DNA of 64,000 nucleotides from Microbacterium sp. SY138 (GCF_039729145.1 NZ_CP155793.1:1178001-1242000); one strand, 5' to 3'. Shown: positions 54,602-63,765, counted from the first letter of the stretch. Notes: a model not told the origin generated them from the letters alone. Program-made: numbers and translations.

Positions 54602-55798
54602 GTGAGTCATCCGTCCGCCCTTGTCGCCGAGCGCGTGCGGTCGCGTCTGCGTGCAGAGGGCATCGATCCGTCCGTCGATCCGGACGCGGCGTGGCGGATC
54701 ACCCACGCCGAGGTCCGGCGTCACGACGATCTCGCCCTCGCCCGCGGCGAGGCCCTGATCGACGATGAAGCGGCGTGTGTGAGAGAGGTCATGGCGTCGC
54801 TCAGCGGATTCGGTGCGCTGCAACCGCTGCTCGACGATCCGGAGATCGAGGAGATCTGGTTCAACGGAACGGGACACGTGCACGTCGCGCGAGAGGGAAC
54901 GGCCGAGCGGACGACCCTTCGTCTCGACGAAGGGACCGTGCGCGACGTCGTCGAGCGCATGCTGCAGTCGACCGGTCGGCGGGTCGACATCAGCCAGCCG
55001 TTCGTGGATGCTTCGCTGCCGGACGGGTCCCGTCTGCATGTGGCGATCGCTGATGTGGTGAGGGGCTCGTGGGCGGTCAACATCCGCAAGTTCCTGCCGA
55101 AGTACCGATCTCTCGGAGCGCTCGCCGCGCAGGGGATGATGCCCGCCGATGTCGCCGAGCTGCTGCGGACGGCGATGAACGACGGCAAGAGCGTGATCGT
55201 CTCCGGCGCCACGCACGCGGGGAAGACCACGATGCTCGGCGCGCTGCTGGCCTCGTGCGCCGACGTTCAACGCATCGTCACGGTGGAGGAGACGTTCGAA
55301 CTGGCCGTGGAGGGGCCCGATCTCGTCGCGTTGCAGGGGCGACAGGCGAGCCTCGAGGGGACCGGGGAGATCACGTTGCGCAGGCTGGTGAAGGAGGCGT
55401 TGAGGATGCGACCGGACCGTCTCGTGGTCGGCGAGGTCCGCGACGCGGAAGCTCTCGATCTGGTCCTCGCGCTCAACACCGGGGTGCCGGGCGCATGCAC
55501 CGTGCATGCGAATTCTGCGGCCGAGGCCATCGAGAAGCTCACGATCCTTCCACTCTTGGCCGGGCGGAACATCGATCGCGAGTTCATCGCCCCTGCACTC
55601 GCCGCGTCTGTCGACCTGGTCGTGCACTGCGCCAGGGACCGCGCGGGGCAGCGACACGTGCAGGAGATCATCGCCCCGACCGGCGACCTCGCCGGAGGAC
55701 GGCTCCAGACCAGGAACGTCTACCGGGCAGGAGCGCCAACGAGCGACGGCATCGGCACCGGCCGCAGCGAGCCACGCCTGATCGGGATCGTGTCGTGA
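54602..55798 (+). CDS. tadA: TadA/CpaF-family pilus assembly ATPase
   Basis: 398 residues. Secretion ATPase for Flp/Tad pili. The N-terminal domain is followed by WFNGTGHVHVA and an ATPase domain with Walker A SGATHAGKTTML, VTVEETFEL (Asp box-like), LRMRPDRLVVGEVRDAEALD and VHANSAAEAI. GTG start. The first gene of the tad cluster; the ATPase seems intact although the locus downstream is damaged. Confidence 0.93.
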   Translation: MSHPSALVAERVRSRLRAEGIDPSVDPDAAWRITHAEVRRHDDLALARGEALIDDEAACVREVMASLSGFGALQPLLDDPEIEEIWFNGTGHVHVAREGTAERTTLRLDEGTVRDVVERMLQSTGRRVDISQPFVDASLPDGSRLHVAIADVVRGSWAVNIRKFLPKYRSLGALAAQGMMPADVAELLRTAMNDGKSVIVSGATHAGKTTMLGALLASCADVQRIVTVEETFELAVEGPDLVALQGRQASLEGTGEITLRRLVKEALRMRPDRLVVGEVRDAEALDLVLALNTGVPGACTVHANSAAEAIEKLTILPLLAGRNIDREFIAPALAASVDLVVHCARDRAGQRHVQEIIAPTGDLAGGRLQTRNVYRAGAPTSDGIGTGRSEPRLIGIVS

Positions 55799-56652
55799 CA
55801 GTTTTCGTCGGCGCCCTCCTCGCGGCCGGGGTGCTTCTGTGCCTGTCGCCCTGGATGTGGCCGCGATCAGACGCGGCCGAGGTGGCCACCCGGCGAGGGC
55901 GACTCGTCCGCCTGATCGAGGAGGCCGGCTTCGACCGGCTCTCCCGGCGCACGCTCCTCGTCATCGTCACCGCGGCCGGACTGATAGCCGCATCGGTCGC
56001 CTGGCTCCTGACCGGGATCGCCGTACTCGCGCTGCTGGCGGGCGTCGCGGGAGCCGTCGCACCCATCGCGTTGTTGCGGGGGCGCCGAGCGCGGTTGCGA
56101 CGGTTGCGGCGACAGCTCTGGCCGGACGTGTGCGATCTCCTGATCGCGGCGATCCGCGTGGGCCTGTCGCTCCCCGACGCAGTGGCGAGCCTGGCGGAGT
56201 CCGCGCCGAAGACGCTGAGACCGGCATTCGTCGTGTTCGCGAGAGATCTGCGTGCGAGCGGCAGATTCGAGACCAGCCTCGACCGACTCAAATCCACGCT
56301 GGCCGACCCCATCGGCGATCGCATCGCCGAGACACTGCGGATGGCGCGTCAGGTCGGTGGCACGGAACTGATCAGTGTGCTGCGCGCGCTGTCGAGTTCG
56401 GTGCGGGCGGATGCCGCCCTGCGGGGCGAAGTCGAGGCTCGCCAGTCATGGATCCGGGGCGCGGCCGTCCTCGGCGCGATCGCCCCCTGGGTGATCATGG
56501 GGCTGCTCGTTCTCCGGCCTGAGGGAGCAGCAGCGTATGGCACTCCCGAAGGGATGCTCGTGATCTGCCTGGGAGCAGCGGTGTCGGTGGTCGCGTTTCA
56601 CATCATGGTCCGCATCGGCAGGCTTCCTGAGCCGCGGCGGTGGTTCGGGTGA
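55795..56652 (+). CDS. tadB: TadB-like type II secretion system F family protein
   Basis: 285 residues: two N-terminal membrane segments, a cytoplasmic T2SSF domain (LWPDVCDLLIAAIRVGLSLPDAV and MARQVGGTELISVLRALSSS), then two more membrane segments. This inner-membrane platform works with TadA. The GTG overlaps the tadA stop by 4 nt and its own stop overlaps tadC by 4 nt. Confidence 0.9.
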   Translation: MTVFVGALLAAGVLLCLSPWMWPRSDAAEVATRRGRLVRLIEEAGFDRLSRRTLLVIVTAAGLIAASVAWLLTGIAVLALLAGVAGAVAPIALLRGRRARLRRLRRQLWPDVCDLLIAAIRVGLSLPDAVASLAESAPKTLRPAFVVFARDLRASGRFETSLDRLKSTLADPIGDRIAETLRMARQVGGTELISVLRALSSSVRADAALRGEVEARQSWIRGAAVLGAIAPWVIMGLLVLRPEGAAAYGTPEGMLVICLGAAVSVVAFHIMVRIGRLPEPRRWFG

Positions 56653-57356
56653 ACGGGGTCTCGGCGCTTGCGATCGCGGTTCTGATCGGGTGCGGCTTCG
56701 CTGCGGGGATGCTGAGCATCCTCTCCGTGCTTCCGCGCTGGAGAGCGGCATCTCTCGTCGTGCGGATCGGGCCGTATGTGCGCGATGTCGTCGCTGACGA
56801 CTACCTGCCCCGAGGTGTCCTCCCCGCGGTGGGATCACTTCCCACGAGCGGGCGGACGCTGTGGGAGCGTGCGCGGGGCGCTTTCGAGAGGCTGGTCGGC
56901 GGGGGAGAGGCTCTCCGCCAGCGCCTCGCGCAGGCGGGTGTGCGCACGAGCCCCGCATCGTTCCGTGGTCGGCAACTGGGCTGGGGCCTCGCCGGGATCG
57001 GCGTGGGCGCAGTCGTGCTGACCGTGCTCGCGCTGGCCGGACGGCTGACGGTGCCGACGAGTGTGATGCCGCTGCTCTGCGGGGCGGCTGCCGCCGCTGC
57101 GTACGACCTTCAGCTCTCTGTGAGGGCCAAGGCTCGCCGGGTGCGACTCACCGACGAGCTCCCGACGACTCTCGAGTTCCTGGATCTGTGCCTCTCCGCA
57201 GGTGAGGGGTTCCTCGATTCTCTGCGTCGGGTGGCCGACGTGGGCTCCGGCGAACTCACTGCTCGCGATGGAGGTGGAGGCTCGTGCACCTGCCGAGACT
57301 TTCGGAGAAGAATGACGAGGGATCGGCCGCGCTCGAGTTCATCGCGGTGGGGGTGA
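56649..57356 (+). pseudogene. tadC: tadC-like gene missing its 3' end
   Basis: Relatives are about 300 residues. Here the family sequence is normal through the first T2SSF part (PTTLEFLDLCLSAGEGF, VADVGSGELTA) and then, at about 57258-57264, changes abruptly to RDGGGGSCTCRDF, which is out-of-frame tadE sequence. About 90 C-terminal residues, including the last membrane segments, are missing, together with the pilin gene that usually follows. The frame closes at 57356 inside tadE, overlapping it by 73 nt. This looks like a deletion joining tadC to the tadE leader. Confidence 0.82.
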
Positions 57357-57739
57357 TCCTTCTCGTGCCGCTCATCTATCTCGTGATCGCGCTCGGTGCG
57401 ATCCAGGAACAGACGCTCGGAGCCGAGGCAGCAGCACGGCACGTCGCCCGTGTCGTCGCGCGCGCACCCGATGCGATGACGGCGGCGGAGAGGAGCGATG
57501 CGGTGCTGGCGGGGATCGTGGACGAGTACGGTCTGGATGAGGAAGCGGTGAATCTGACGATCGCCTGCACCCCACGCGCGGTCGAGTGCCCGTCAGCCGG
57601 GGCGACCATCGTCGTCACCGTCACGACGTCGGTGCGGCTTCCATTGGTGCCGGAGATGCTCGGACTCGATCGCTCGACCGCTGTCCCCGTGCAAGCCGAA
57701 GCGGTGCAGAAGGTGTCGCGACTGTGGGGCGCAGAATGA
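57284..57739 (+). CDS. tadE: TadE-family minor pilin
   Basis: 151 residues. Short N-terminus, then the TadE motif GSAALEFIAVGVILLVPLIYL (Glu at the processing position), then an extracytoplasmic domain with Cys residues (TIACTPRAVECP). The GTG start follows GGAGGTGGAGG. It normally sits after a pilin gene; here it lies directly at the presumed deletion junction. It overlaps the next gene by ATGA. Confidence 0.85.
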   Translation: MHLPRLSEKNDEGSAALEFIAVGVILLVPLIYLVIALGAIQEQTLGAEAAARHVARVVARAPDAMTAAERSDAVLAGIVDEYGLDEEAVNLTIACTPRAVECPSAGATIVVTVTTSVRLPLVPEMLGLDRSTAVPVQAEAVQKVSRLWGAE

Positions 57740-58176
57740 GAGACCTGTCCCGGACAGGGACGGGCGCCGTCGGCGACCACGAAGAGGGGAGTGTGCTGCT
57801 CCTCACCCTCGGCTACGTGCTTCTGGCTCTGGCTGTGATCTTCGTGTGCGTCTGCGCGACCGATCTCTACATCGCCCAGAAGCGGTTGGATGCGCTCGCA
57901 GATTCCGCCGCGCTCGCCGGAGCGGACGGCTTCACCCTGGCGGTGCGCGACGGCAGCGTGCGTGCCGAACTCACGGATGACGGCGTCGAGCAGCAAGCCG
58001 AGGCGATGGTGTCCGCCTTGCCGGGGGAGGCGTCGATCACCGCCGCAGGCACGCCTGACGGCGTCACCGCACGAGTCACCGTCACGGCGGAGTGGCGTCC
58101 GCCCTTGGTGTCCGTGTTCGTGCCCGACGGCGTCCCGCTGGAGTCGACCGCCACGAGTCGCACCGCCCTGCGGTGA
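57736..58176 (+). CDS. Rv3654c-family TadE-like protein
   Basis: 146 residues. GSVLLLTLGYVLLALAVIFVCV is the membrane segment, followed by IAQKRLDALADSAALAGADG, typical of TadG/Rv3654c helper proteins of Flp pili. The ATG overlaps the tadE stop. The stop codon lies in the first unit of a 16-bp tandem repeat. Confidence 0.85.
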   Translation: MRDLSRTGTGAVGDHEEGSVLLLTLGYVLLALAVIFVCVCATDLYIAQKRLDALADSAALAGADGFTLAVRDGSVRAELTDDGVEQQAEAMVSALPGEASITAAGTPDGVTARVTVTAEWRPPLVSVFVPDGVPLESTATSRTALR

Positions 58177-58264
58177 CCGGCCCCTGCGGTGACCGGCCCC
58201 TGCGGTGACCGGCCCCTGCGGTGACCGGCCCCTGCGGTGACCGGCCCCTGCGGTGACCGGCCGC
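58169..58264. repeat. Six tandem copies of the 16-bp unit TGCGGTGACCGGCCCC
   Basis: Five exact copies (58169-58248) and a sixth with one change (58249-58264, ending CCGC). The first copy includes the stop codon of the Rv3654c-family gene. Each unit contains GGTGACC. It fills the space before the convergent NUDIX gene. Confidence 0.95.
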
Positions 58265-58270
58265 TGGGGA

Positions 58271-58831
58271 TCAGCGTGGGGCGCGCAGCTGCGCGAGCAG
58301 TCCGTCGAGTCGAGGAACGAGCTGCGGCGGCACCTCGGCCGGCAGCGCGTCGACCGGCCACCAGCGCAGGTCTTCCGATTCCTCGCTCACCGTGAGCGCA
58401 ACGTCGCGGTCGACGACCACGGCGATCCCGACGTCGAGGTGCGAGGCGCAGGAGCCGAAGCGGGACGAAAGTCCGTGATGGTCGAGATCGTAGGCGAGAG
58501 GTGCGGCCGCCGGGTCCACCGCGATACCCGTCTCCTCGCGCAGTTCGCGCAATGCACCGCTCAGGACTGAATCGTCTCCGTCCTCGACGTGACCTCCCGG
58601 CTGCACCCAGAACTGCCCCTTGCGATGGAAGACGAGCAGCGTGTGCTCGAGCGACACATCGAATACAACACATGACGCGGTGAGGTGATCCGGGCCCGAC
58701 TCACGATGCACCGGGCCTCCGTCGGCCCCGAAGAACGAGGCGAAGTCGGCCTGCGCGGCGCGGTCGCGCTCCGATCGGGGAGCGAAGGCCGAGATGAGGC
58801 GGTGGGCGTCCGCTTCCAGAGTCGAGATCAT
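58271..58831 (-). CDS. NUDIX hydrolase
   Basis: 186 residues. The Nudix box is GGHVEDGDDSVLSGALREL followed by REETGI, with catalytic Glu residues. Upstream is KGQFWVQPGGH. Members hydrolyse nucleoside diphosphate-linked compounds; substrate unknown. AAGGAG precedes the ATG by 8 nt, and the ATG overlaps the MFS stop by 4 nt, so it forms an operon with that transporter. Confidence 0.9.
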   Translation of the reverse strand: MISTLEADAHRLISAFAPRSERDRAAQADFASFFGADGGPVHRESGPDHLTASCVVFDVSLEHTLLVFHRKGQFWVQPGGHVEDGDDSVLSGALRELREETGIAVDPAAAPLAYDLDHHGLSSRFGSCASHLDVGIAVVVDRDVALTVSEESEDLRWWPVDALPAEVPPQLVPRLDGLLAQLRAPR

Positions 58832-60126
58832 TCCTGTTCTCCTTCGGAGGAGTCGTCGTCGGCTTCCGGTCGCTCGCGAGGGACGAACTGCGGGATCCAG
58901 CGCAGGAAGCCGAGGGCGCCGACCAGACCGACCACACCCATCGCGGCCGCCGCGAACGGCAGGGCGGCGACAGCGGTGATGGCCGAGACCAGTAGCGGAG
59001 CGATCGCCCCGCCCGCGTCGGTGAGCGTGCGCCAGGAACCGAGGAAGGCCGCGGGTTCGCGCTTCGGCGCGACGTCGGCGCCCAGGGTCAGCAGGATCCC
59101 GCTCGACAGGCCGTTGCCGACACCGAGGACCGCGGCGAACATGCCGAACCACAGCACCGCCGCATCGACATCGTGCGTGAAGGACAGCGCGAGGAAGCCG
59201 GCTCCCATCAGCACCATCGCGGGCATCGCCGCCCACAGTCGACCGAAGCGATCCATCACCTGCCCGCTCGCGTAGAACAGGGCGAAGTCGATGGCCCCGG
59301 AGACACCGACGACGAGGGCGATGGTCGAGGCGTCCAATCCCAGCGACAGTCCCCACAGGGGCAGAACGACCTGACGAGCCGAGCGCACGGCGGAGAGCGA
59401 CGCGGCGGCGAGTCCGAGGCGTCCGAGCACCGCCCGCTGGCGCCACATCGTCTGGAAGATGCCCAGGCGTTCGACTGTCGGGATCGACCCGCTCACCGCC
59501 TCGCCGGAGTCTTCCAGATAGCGCTCGTGGGCGGTCGCCGGAACGGGAGGGATCATCTTCTCCGGGTCGGGCCCGAAGAGCACCAGCACCACCATGACCA
59601 CGAGACAGGCGAGGAAGAACCAGATCGCCGCGCTCTCACTCCCGAACAGCTGCAGGAGTCCTGCGGCCACGAACGGTCCGATGAAGATGCCGAGGCGGAA
59701 GCTGCCGCCGAGAAGGGAGAGGGAGCGCGCGCGGAAGGTGACCGGCACCCGAGTGGTCATGAAGGCGTGCCGGGCGAGACCGAAGGCCGCCGCGCAGATC
59801 CCGAGGAGGAACACGGATGCCGCCAGCACGCCCAGCGACGGCGCGAACACCATCCCGATCCCGGCGACGATCGCGATCACGCCGGCGATCACCATCGTGT
59901 ATCTCTCGCCGATCTTGCCCACTGCCCATCCGGCGGGGAGATTCCCGCACAGCTGCCCGATGACGAGCGCGGAGGCCACGAGTGCCGCGAACGCCACGTC
60001 TGCGCCCATGGATGCGGCGAGCACCGGGATCAGCGGGATCACGGCTCCCTCGCCGAGTGCGAAGAGGATCGTCGGCAGGTACACCATGGGTCCGAACTGC
60101 CGAAGGACCGTCGATGCACTGCTCAC
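58828..60126 (-). CDS. Major facilitator superfamily transporter
   Basis: 432 residues with about twelve hydrophobic segments and a central cytoplasmic loop (PEKMIPPVPATAHERYLED). PTILFALGEGAVIPLIPVLA resembles TM1 of drug or sugar exporters, and GWAVGKIGERYTMVIAGV matches the MFS signature between TM2 and TM3. Substrate unknown. GTG start with TAGCGT 6 nt upstream. It diverges from prfB. Confidence 0.88.
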   Translation of the reverse strand: MSSASTVLRQFGPMVYLPTILFALGEGAVIPLIPVLAASMGADVAFAALVASALVIGQLCGNLPAGWAVGKIGERYTMVIAGVIAIVAGIGMVFAPSLGVLAASVFLLGICAAAFGLARHAFMTTRVPVTFRARSLSLLGGSFRLGIFIGPFVAAGLLQLFGSESAAIWFFLACLVVMVVLVLFGPDPEKMIPPVPATAHERYLEDSGEAVSGSIPTVERLGIFQTMWRQRAVLGRLGLAAASLSAVRSARQVVLPLWGLSLGLDASTIALVVGVSGAIDFALFYASGQVMDRFGRLWAAMPAMVLMGAGFLALSFTHDVDAAVLWFGMFAAVLGVGNGLSSGILLTLGADVAPKREPAAFLGSWRTLTDAGGAIAPLLVSAITAVAALPFAAAAMGVVGLVGALGFLRWIPQFVPRERPEADDDSSEGEQE

Positions 60127-60132
60127 AGCTTC

Positions 60133-60138
60133 ACGCTA
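60133..60138 (-). promoter_or_regulatory. -10 hexamer TAGCGT for the MFS gene
   Basis: It ends 6 nt before the GTG at 60126. Confidence 0.45.
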
Positions 60139-60194
60139 CTCCGCTCGACCAGGGATCTCGGACGACGGGGTCCCCGCGCGGGCAGGCGGCACGT

Positions 60195-60200
60195 TAGGCT
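60195..60200 (+). promoter_or_regulatory. -10 hexamer TAGGCT for prfB
   Basis: It lies 8 nt before the ATG at 60209. Confidence 0.5.
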
Positions 60201-60208
60201 GAGGTGTC

Positions 60209-61318
60209 ATGCTCGAACTAGATCTCTCCGCCGAAATCCAGGCGCTCAGGCACACCTTCGGCGACATCAGCGAGGTCGTCGATGTCTCCCGTCTCCGCGA
60301 CGACATCGCGCGTCTCAGCGAGGAGGCCGGCGCCCCCGACCTCTGGGACGACACCGAGAACGCGCAGAAGGTGACCAGCGCACTCAGCCACCGTCAGTCC
60401 GAGCTCGCCCGCATCACCGGCATCGCTCAGCGTCTCGACGACCTCGAGGTGCTCGTCGGGCTCGCGAACGAGATGGGCGATGAGGACTCCGCACAGGAGG
60501 CTCGTGCCGAACTCGCCGCCCTCACCGAACTGATCAACCAGCTCGAGGTGCAGACGCTGCTCGACGGCGAATACGACGAGCGATCCGCGATCATCACGAT
60601 CCGCTCCGGCGCGGGCGGCGACGACGCCACCGATTTCGCCGAGATGCTGATGCGCATGTACCTGCGCTGGGCGGAACGGCACAAGTACCCGGTCAAGGTC
60701 ATGGACACGTCCTACGCAGAGGGCGCGGGCATCAAGTCGGCGACCTTCGAGATCGACGCGCCCTACGCCTTCGGCACCATCTCGGTCGAGGCCGGAACGC
60801 ATCGCCTCGCGCGCATCAGCCCGTTCGGCTCGGCCGACAAGCGCCAGACGTCGTTCGCCGCCGTCGAGGTCATCCCGCTGATGGAGGAGGCCACCGAGGT
60901 CGACATCCCGGAGAGCGATATCCGCGTCGACGTCTTCCGCTCCTCCGGTCCCGGTGGGCAGTCGGTCAACACGACTGACTCGGCCGTGCGCCTCACCCAC
61001 CTCCCGACCGGCATCGTCGTCTCCATGCAGAACGAGAAGTCGCAGATCCAGAACCGCGCCGCAGCGATGCGCGTGCTGCAGACCCGATTGCTGCTGCTGC
61101 AGAAGGAGCAGGAGGCGGCGAAGAAGAAGGAGCTCGCGGGCAACATCACCGCGAGCTGGGGCGACCAGATGCGCTCCTACTTCCTCTACGGCCAGCAGCT
61201 GGTGAAAGACCTCCGCACGGGTCAGGAGTCCGGCAACCCCGCGGCCGTCTTCGACGGCGATCTCGACGACTTCATCTCCGCGGGCATCCGTTGGCGTAAG
61301 CGCAAGATCGAGGACTGA
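60209..61318 (+). CDS. prfB: Peptide chain release factor 2
   Basis: 369 residues. The stop-codon reader tripeptide SPF is in [13 protein letters not shown] and the peptidyl hydrolysis motif GGQ in [16 protein letters not shown]. No in-frame UGA or slippery site interrupts the early codons, so the autoregulatory +1 frameshift of many bacteria is absent here. In many actinobacteria ftsE-ftsX follows directly; here two other genes intervene. Confidence 0.97.
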   Translation: MLELDLSAEIQALRHTFGDISEVVDVSRLRDDIARLSEEAGAPDLWDDTENAQKVTSALSHRQSELARITGIAQRLDDLEVLVGLANEMGDEDSAQEARAELAALTELINQLEVQTLLDGEYDERSAIITIRSGAGGDDATDFAEMLMRMYLRWAERHKYPVKVMDTSYAEGAGIKSATFEIDAPYAFGTISVEAGTHRLARISPFGSADKRQTSFAAVEVIPLMEEATEVDIPESDIRVDVFRSSGPGGQSVNTTDSAVRLTHLPTGIVVSMQNEKSQIQNRAAAMRVLQTRLLLLQKEQEAAKKKELAGNITASWGDQMRSYFLYGQQLVKDLRTGQESGNPAAVFDGDLDDFISAGIRWRKRKIED

Positions 61319-61325
61319 GTCCACG

Positions 61326-61357
61326 AAGAAGGCCCCGGAGCGATCCGGGGCCTTCTT
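61326..61357. terminator. Terminator after prfB
   Basis: AAGAAGGCCCCGGA and TCCGGGGCCTTCTT are perfect arms around GCGA, 7 nt past the prfB stop; it also serves the convergent gene. Confidence 0.88.
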
Positions 61358-61372
61358 GCTGCGCGCGCGCGT

Positions 61373-62449
61373 TCAGCGCCCGGAGTCGCGGAGGGTCCCG
61401 GTCACATCCTCGTAGCTGAAGAGGATGCACTGCACGGTGCGGTCGTTCTCCCGGATCCAGGTCGCCTTCGTCGGCTGGTAGTTGTAGAAGTCGAGTTCGG
61501 AAGCCTCGTAGGATCTGCCGACATACGCCTCGAACGCCTCATAACAGCCGTTCCACGCACTTTCGTTCAGCACGTCGTCGCCGGGGAATTCGCCGTCCTC
61601 GACGTCGTAGATGAAGAAGACCTCGTCGGTATGCGGTTGCTCACAGGGAACCACGGGCAGCTCGAACACCAATTCGTCTTCGCCGTACTCGACCAATGGC
61701 AGGCAGTCGCCCACTTCGAGGTCGGCGAAGGGCACCATCTCGGCACCCTCGATCGACGAGGGGTCCTGGCTCTCGGTGGCGGTGCCGCCATCCGTCGGCC
61801 GTTCGCTGGGAGTGCCGAACGACGTGCCGTCGGTATCCGGCGACGAGGTCGTCGCGGCCACCAGGAAGGACACAGCGGCAGCGAGGATCGCACCGACCAC
61901 GGCGATGACGAGACCGGTGATCCCCGGCCACTTCCTTCCGCGGAGGAACAGGGAGATGAGCGACATCACGAACCCGACCGCGAGAAGGGCCCATCCGGCG
62001 ATCGCGATCGCGGGAATGCAGGCACTGACGACGCCGACGATGACGGCGACCAGGCCGAAGATGCCCACCACCGGCACTCCGGCCGCAGGCTGCGGAGAAG
62101 GAGTCACCGGCCACGTGGCCGCCGGATACCCGCCATAGGGCGCGGAGGTCGTGCTGGTCTGGGGTGCTGCGGCAGCCGATGGAGAGAACGTCTGGCCGGC
62201 GAGCGTGTATGGCGGGACGAAGGGCGTCTGCTCGGCGTCGGCGGAGGGAACGACAGGTGCGGCCGGTTCCGGAGTCGACCCGGCGGGGGTCGACGCGGCT
62301 GCGGTCGTCTCGGCTGCGGTCGTCTCGGCTGCGGTCGTCTCGGTGGCGGGTGCGTGTTGCCCGGTGACGACGTGCTCCGTCCACTGCAGTCCGTCCCACC
62401 ACCGTCGGTTTCCGGAGCCGTCGTCGTACCAACCGGCAGGTGTTGTCAT
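61373..62449 (-). CDS. DUF2510 membrane protein with septum-formation-type C-terminus
   Basis: 358 residues. DUF2510 at the N-terminus (AGWYDDGSGNRRWWDGLQW), a long Thr/Ala/Pro-rich linker with repeated AAETT, a DUF4190-like pair of membrane segments (SLISLFLRGRKWPGITGL loop), and an outside domain resembling the actinobacterial septum-formation family (VGDCLPL, VPCEQPHTDEVFF, WNGCYEAFEAYVG, Cys pairs). Function unknown; membrane or septal role inferred. It is a paralogue of the next gene. Confidence 0.85.
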   Translation of the reverse strand: MTTPAGWYDDGSGNRRWWDGLQWTEHVVTGQHAPATETTAAETTAAETTAAASTPAGSTPEPAAPVVPSADAEQTPFVPPYTLAGQTFSPSAAAAPQTSTTSAPYGGYPAATWPVTPSPQPAAGVPVVGIFGLVAVIVGVVSACIPAIAIAGWALLAVGFVMSLISLFLRGRKWPGITGLVIAVVGAILAAAVSFLVAATTSSPDTDGTSFGTPSERPTDGGTATESQDPSSIEGAEMVPFADLEVGDCLPLVEYGEDELVFELPVVPCEQPHTDEVFFIYDVEDGEFPGDDVLNESAWNGCYEAFEAYVGRSYEASELDFYNYQPTKATWIRENDRTVQCILFSYEDVTGTLRDSGR

Positions 62450-62592
62450 CAGGCGTTCCGTGCGTCTTTCTCGGTCGGCGGATGCGCGGTGAGGTCGTTC
62501 TCGCCACGCAGGCCTCTCCACAGGGGCTGGGCCGTCAGTGACGACGGTAGCGGCGCTGCGGGGTCTGTGTCGAATGAGAAGACGATCACGTG

Positions 62593-62631
62593 AAGAAGGC
62601 CTCGGGAGCACGGTGCTCCCGAGGCCTTCTT
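62593..62631. terminator. Terminator after the upstream DUF2510 gene
   Basis: AAGAAGGCCTCGGGAGCA and TGCTCCCGAGGCCTTCTT are perfect 18-bp arms with a 3-nt loop. The sequence resembles the prfB terminator. Confidence 0.85.
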
Positions 62632-62648
62632 GGCCCATTGGGGACGGG

Positions 62649-63656
62649 TCAGGGCACCAAGCACCCGGTGATCGCATCGGTGTCGCCGAGCACCTCGGCG
62701 ACACCGTACAGGGCATCGGTGTCGGTGAGGGTGCCGTCGCTGTCGGCGATCGTGCGCAGCGTCGCATTGTCGAGGTCGGAGGCGACGAAGAGGTCGGCGA
62801 GGCAGGTGATCTGAGCCTCGGTGTACCCCTCTGCACCCGACGAGGAGAGAATGGCCGTCAGACCTTGCGCGACCTCAGGAGCGGTCGGACGAACTCCGAC
62901 ATCCGTTCCTTCGGAGCCGTCGGTATCGCTCGGCGCGGTGGCCTCGATCGACGGAGAAGAGGTGGGCAGCTTGTCGATCTCCTCGCTCACTCCCTGCGCG
63001 AAGGCGAAGAGGTAGACGAACGACATCACGATGCCGATGATCGTCCCGACGACCGCCAGGATGAGTCCGGCGATGCCCGGCCACTTCTTCCCCTTGAGGA
63101 ACAGCGAGATGAGCGACACGATGAATCCCGCGCCGAGCAGGATGAAGCCGAAGAATCCGATCACCGGGATGAAGACCAGGATGGTGCCGAGCACCCCGAG
63201 CCCGAGCCCCACGAGTCCGAGGATCGAGAGCTTCTTCGGTTCCTCGACGGCAGGCTGCCCGTACGGGGCTGCAGCCGGATACCCCGTCGTGCTGCCGGAG
63301 TACGCCGCTGCGGTGCCGGGGTAGACGTCGGCCGACGGCGTCGGAACCTCCGCCGGGGCGGCTGGAGCGGCCGGAGCGGCTGGTGCGGAGTAGGCGCCGA
63401 GGTCGTCGCTCAGGGGAGTCGTCGGTGCGGTCGCGTCCGGCGACGGGGGTGTGGTCGCGGTGTCGTCGGATGCACGGATCACGGTGTCGTCGATCGACGA
63501 TGCCGAGGACCCGGCCTGTTCCGAGGACCCGGCGTGCGCGTCGGGATCGACCGCGGCGTCCGCGGCCTCCGGGGCGAAGTGCTCGGTCCACTGCTGGCCG
63601 TCCCACCAGCGCTGTCGACCCGATCCGTCGTCGTACCATCCTGCGGGCGTTGTCAT
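62649..63656 (-). CDS. DUF2510 membrane protein, paralogue
   Basis: 335 residues. The same layout as the previous gene: DUF2510 (AGWYDDGSGRQRWWDGQQW), Pro/Ala linker, DUF4190-like membrane region with loop SLISLFLKGKKWPGIAGL, but a different C-terminal domain (ITCLADLFVASDLDNATLR, ending ITGCLVP) with two Cys. Its start is ATG with AAGGGGGAG. The pair looks like an old tandem duplication with divergent outside domains. Confidence 0.85.
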   Translation of the reverse strand: MTTPAGWYDDGSGRQRWWDGQQWTEHFAPEAADAAVDPDAHAGSSEQAGSSASSIDDTVIRASDDTATTPPSPDATAPTTPLSDDLGAYSAPAAPAAPAAPAEVPTPSADVYPGTAAAYSGSTTGYPAAAPYGQPAVEEPKKLSILGLVGLGLGVLGTILVFIPVIGFFGFILLGAGFIVSLISLFLKGKKWPGIAGLILAVVGTIIGIVMSFVYLFAFAQGVSEEIDKLPTSSPSIEATAPSDTDGSEGTDVGVRPTAPEVAQGLTAILSSSGAEGYTEAQITCLADLFVASDLDNATLRTIADSDGTLTDTDALYGVAEVLGDTDAITGCLVP

Positions 63657-63706
63657 GGCTCCCCCTTGAAAGAACTCGGCAGCTGCTTCCTGCAGCCGAC
63701 ATCTTC

Positions 63707-63716
63707 ATGTATAGCA
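63707..63716 (-). promoter_or_regulatory. Extended -10 TGCTATACAT for the DUF2510 gene
   Basis: TGC followed by TATACAT, 50 nt before the ATG at 63656. With a proper leader and ribosome site this gene is not leaderless. Confidence 0.45.
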
Positions 63717-63743
63717 GTGGGAGGCGACGCGCCACCGGGTCGC

Positions 63744-63765
63744 GGATGGGGAGCTCTCCCCATCC
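63744..63765. repeat. Palindrome before ftsE
   Basis: GGATGGGGAG-CT-CTCCCCATCC, a perfect 10-bp inverted repeat between the divergent DUF2510 and ftsE genes. Possible operator. Confidence 0.6.

Noticed and set aside
58169..58264. CRISPR array
   Set aside because: Units are contiguous with no spacers and only 16 bp long; no cas genes nearby.
60209..60300. Programmed +1 frameshift in prfB
   Set aside because: The frame runs uninterrupted from ATG; there is no early in-frame UGA.
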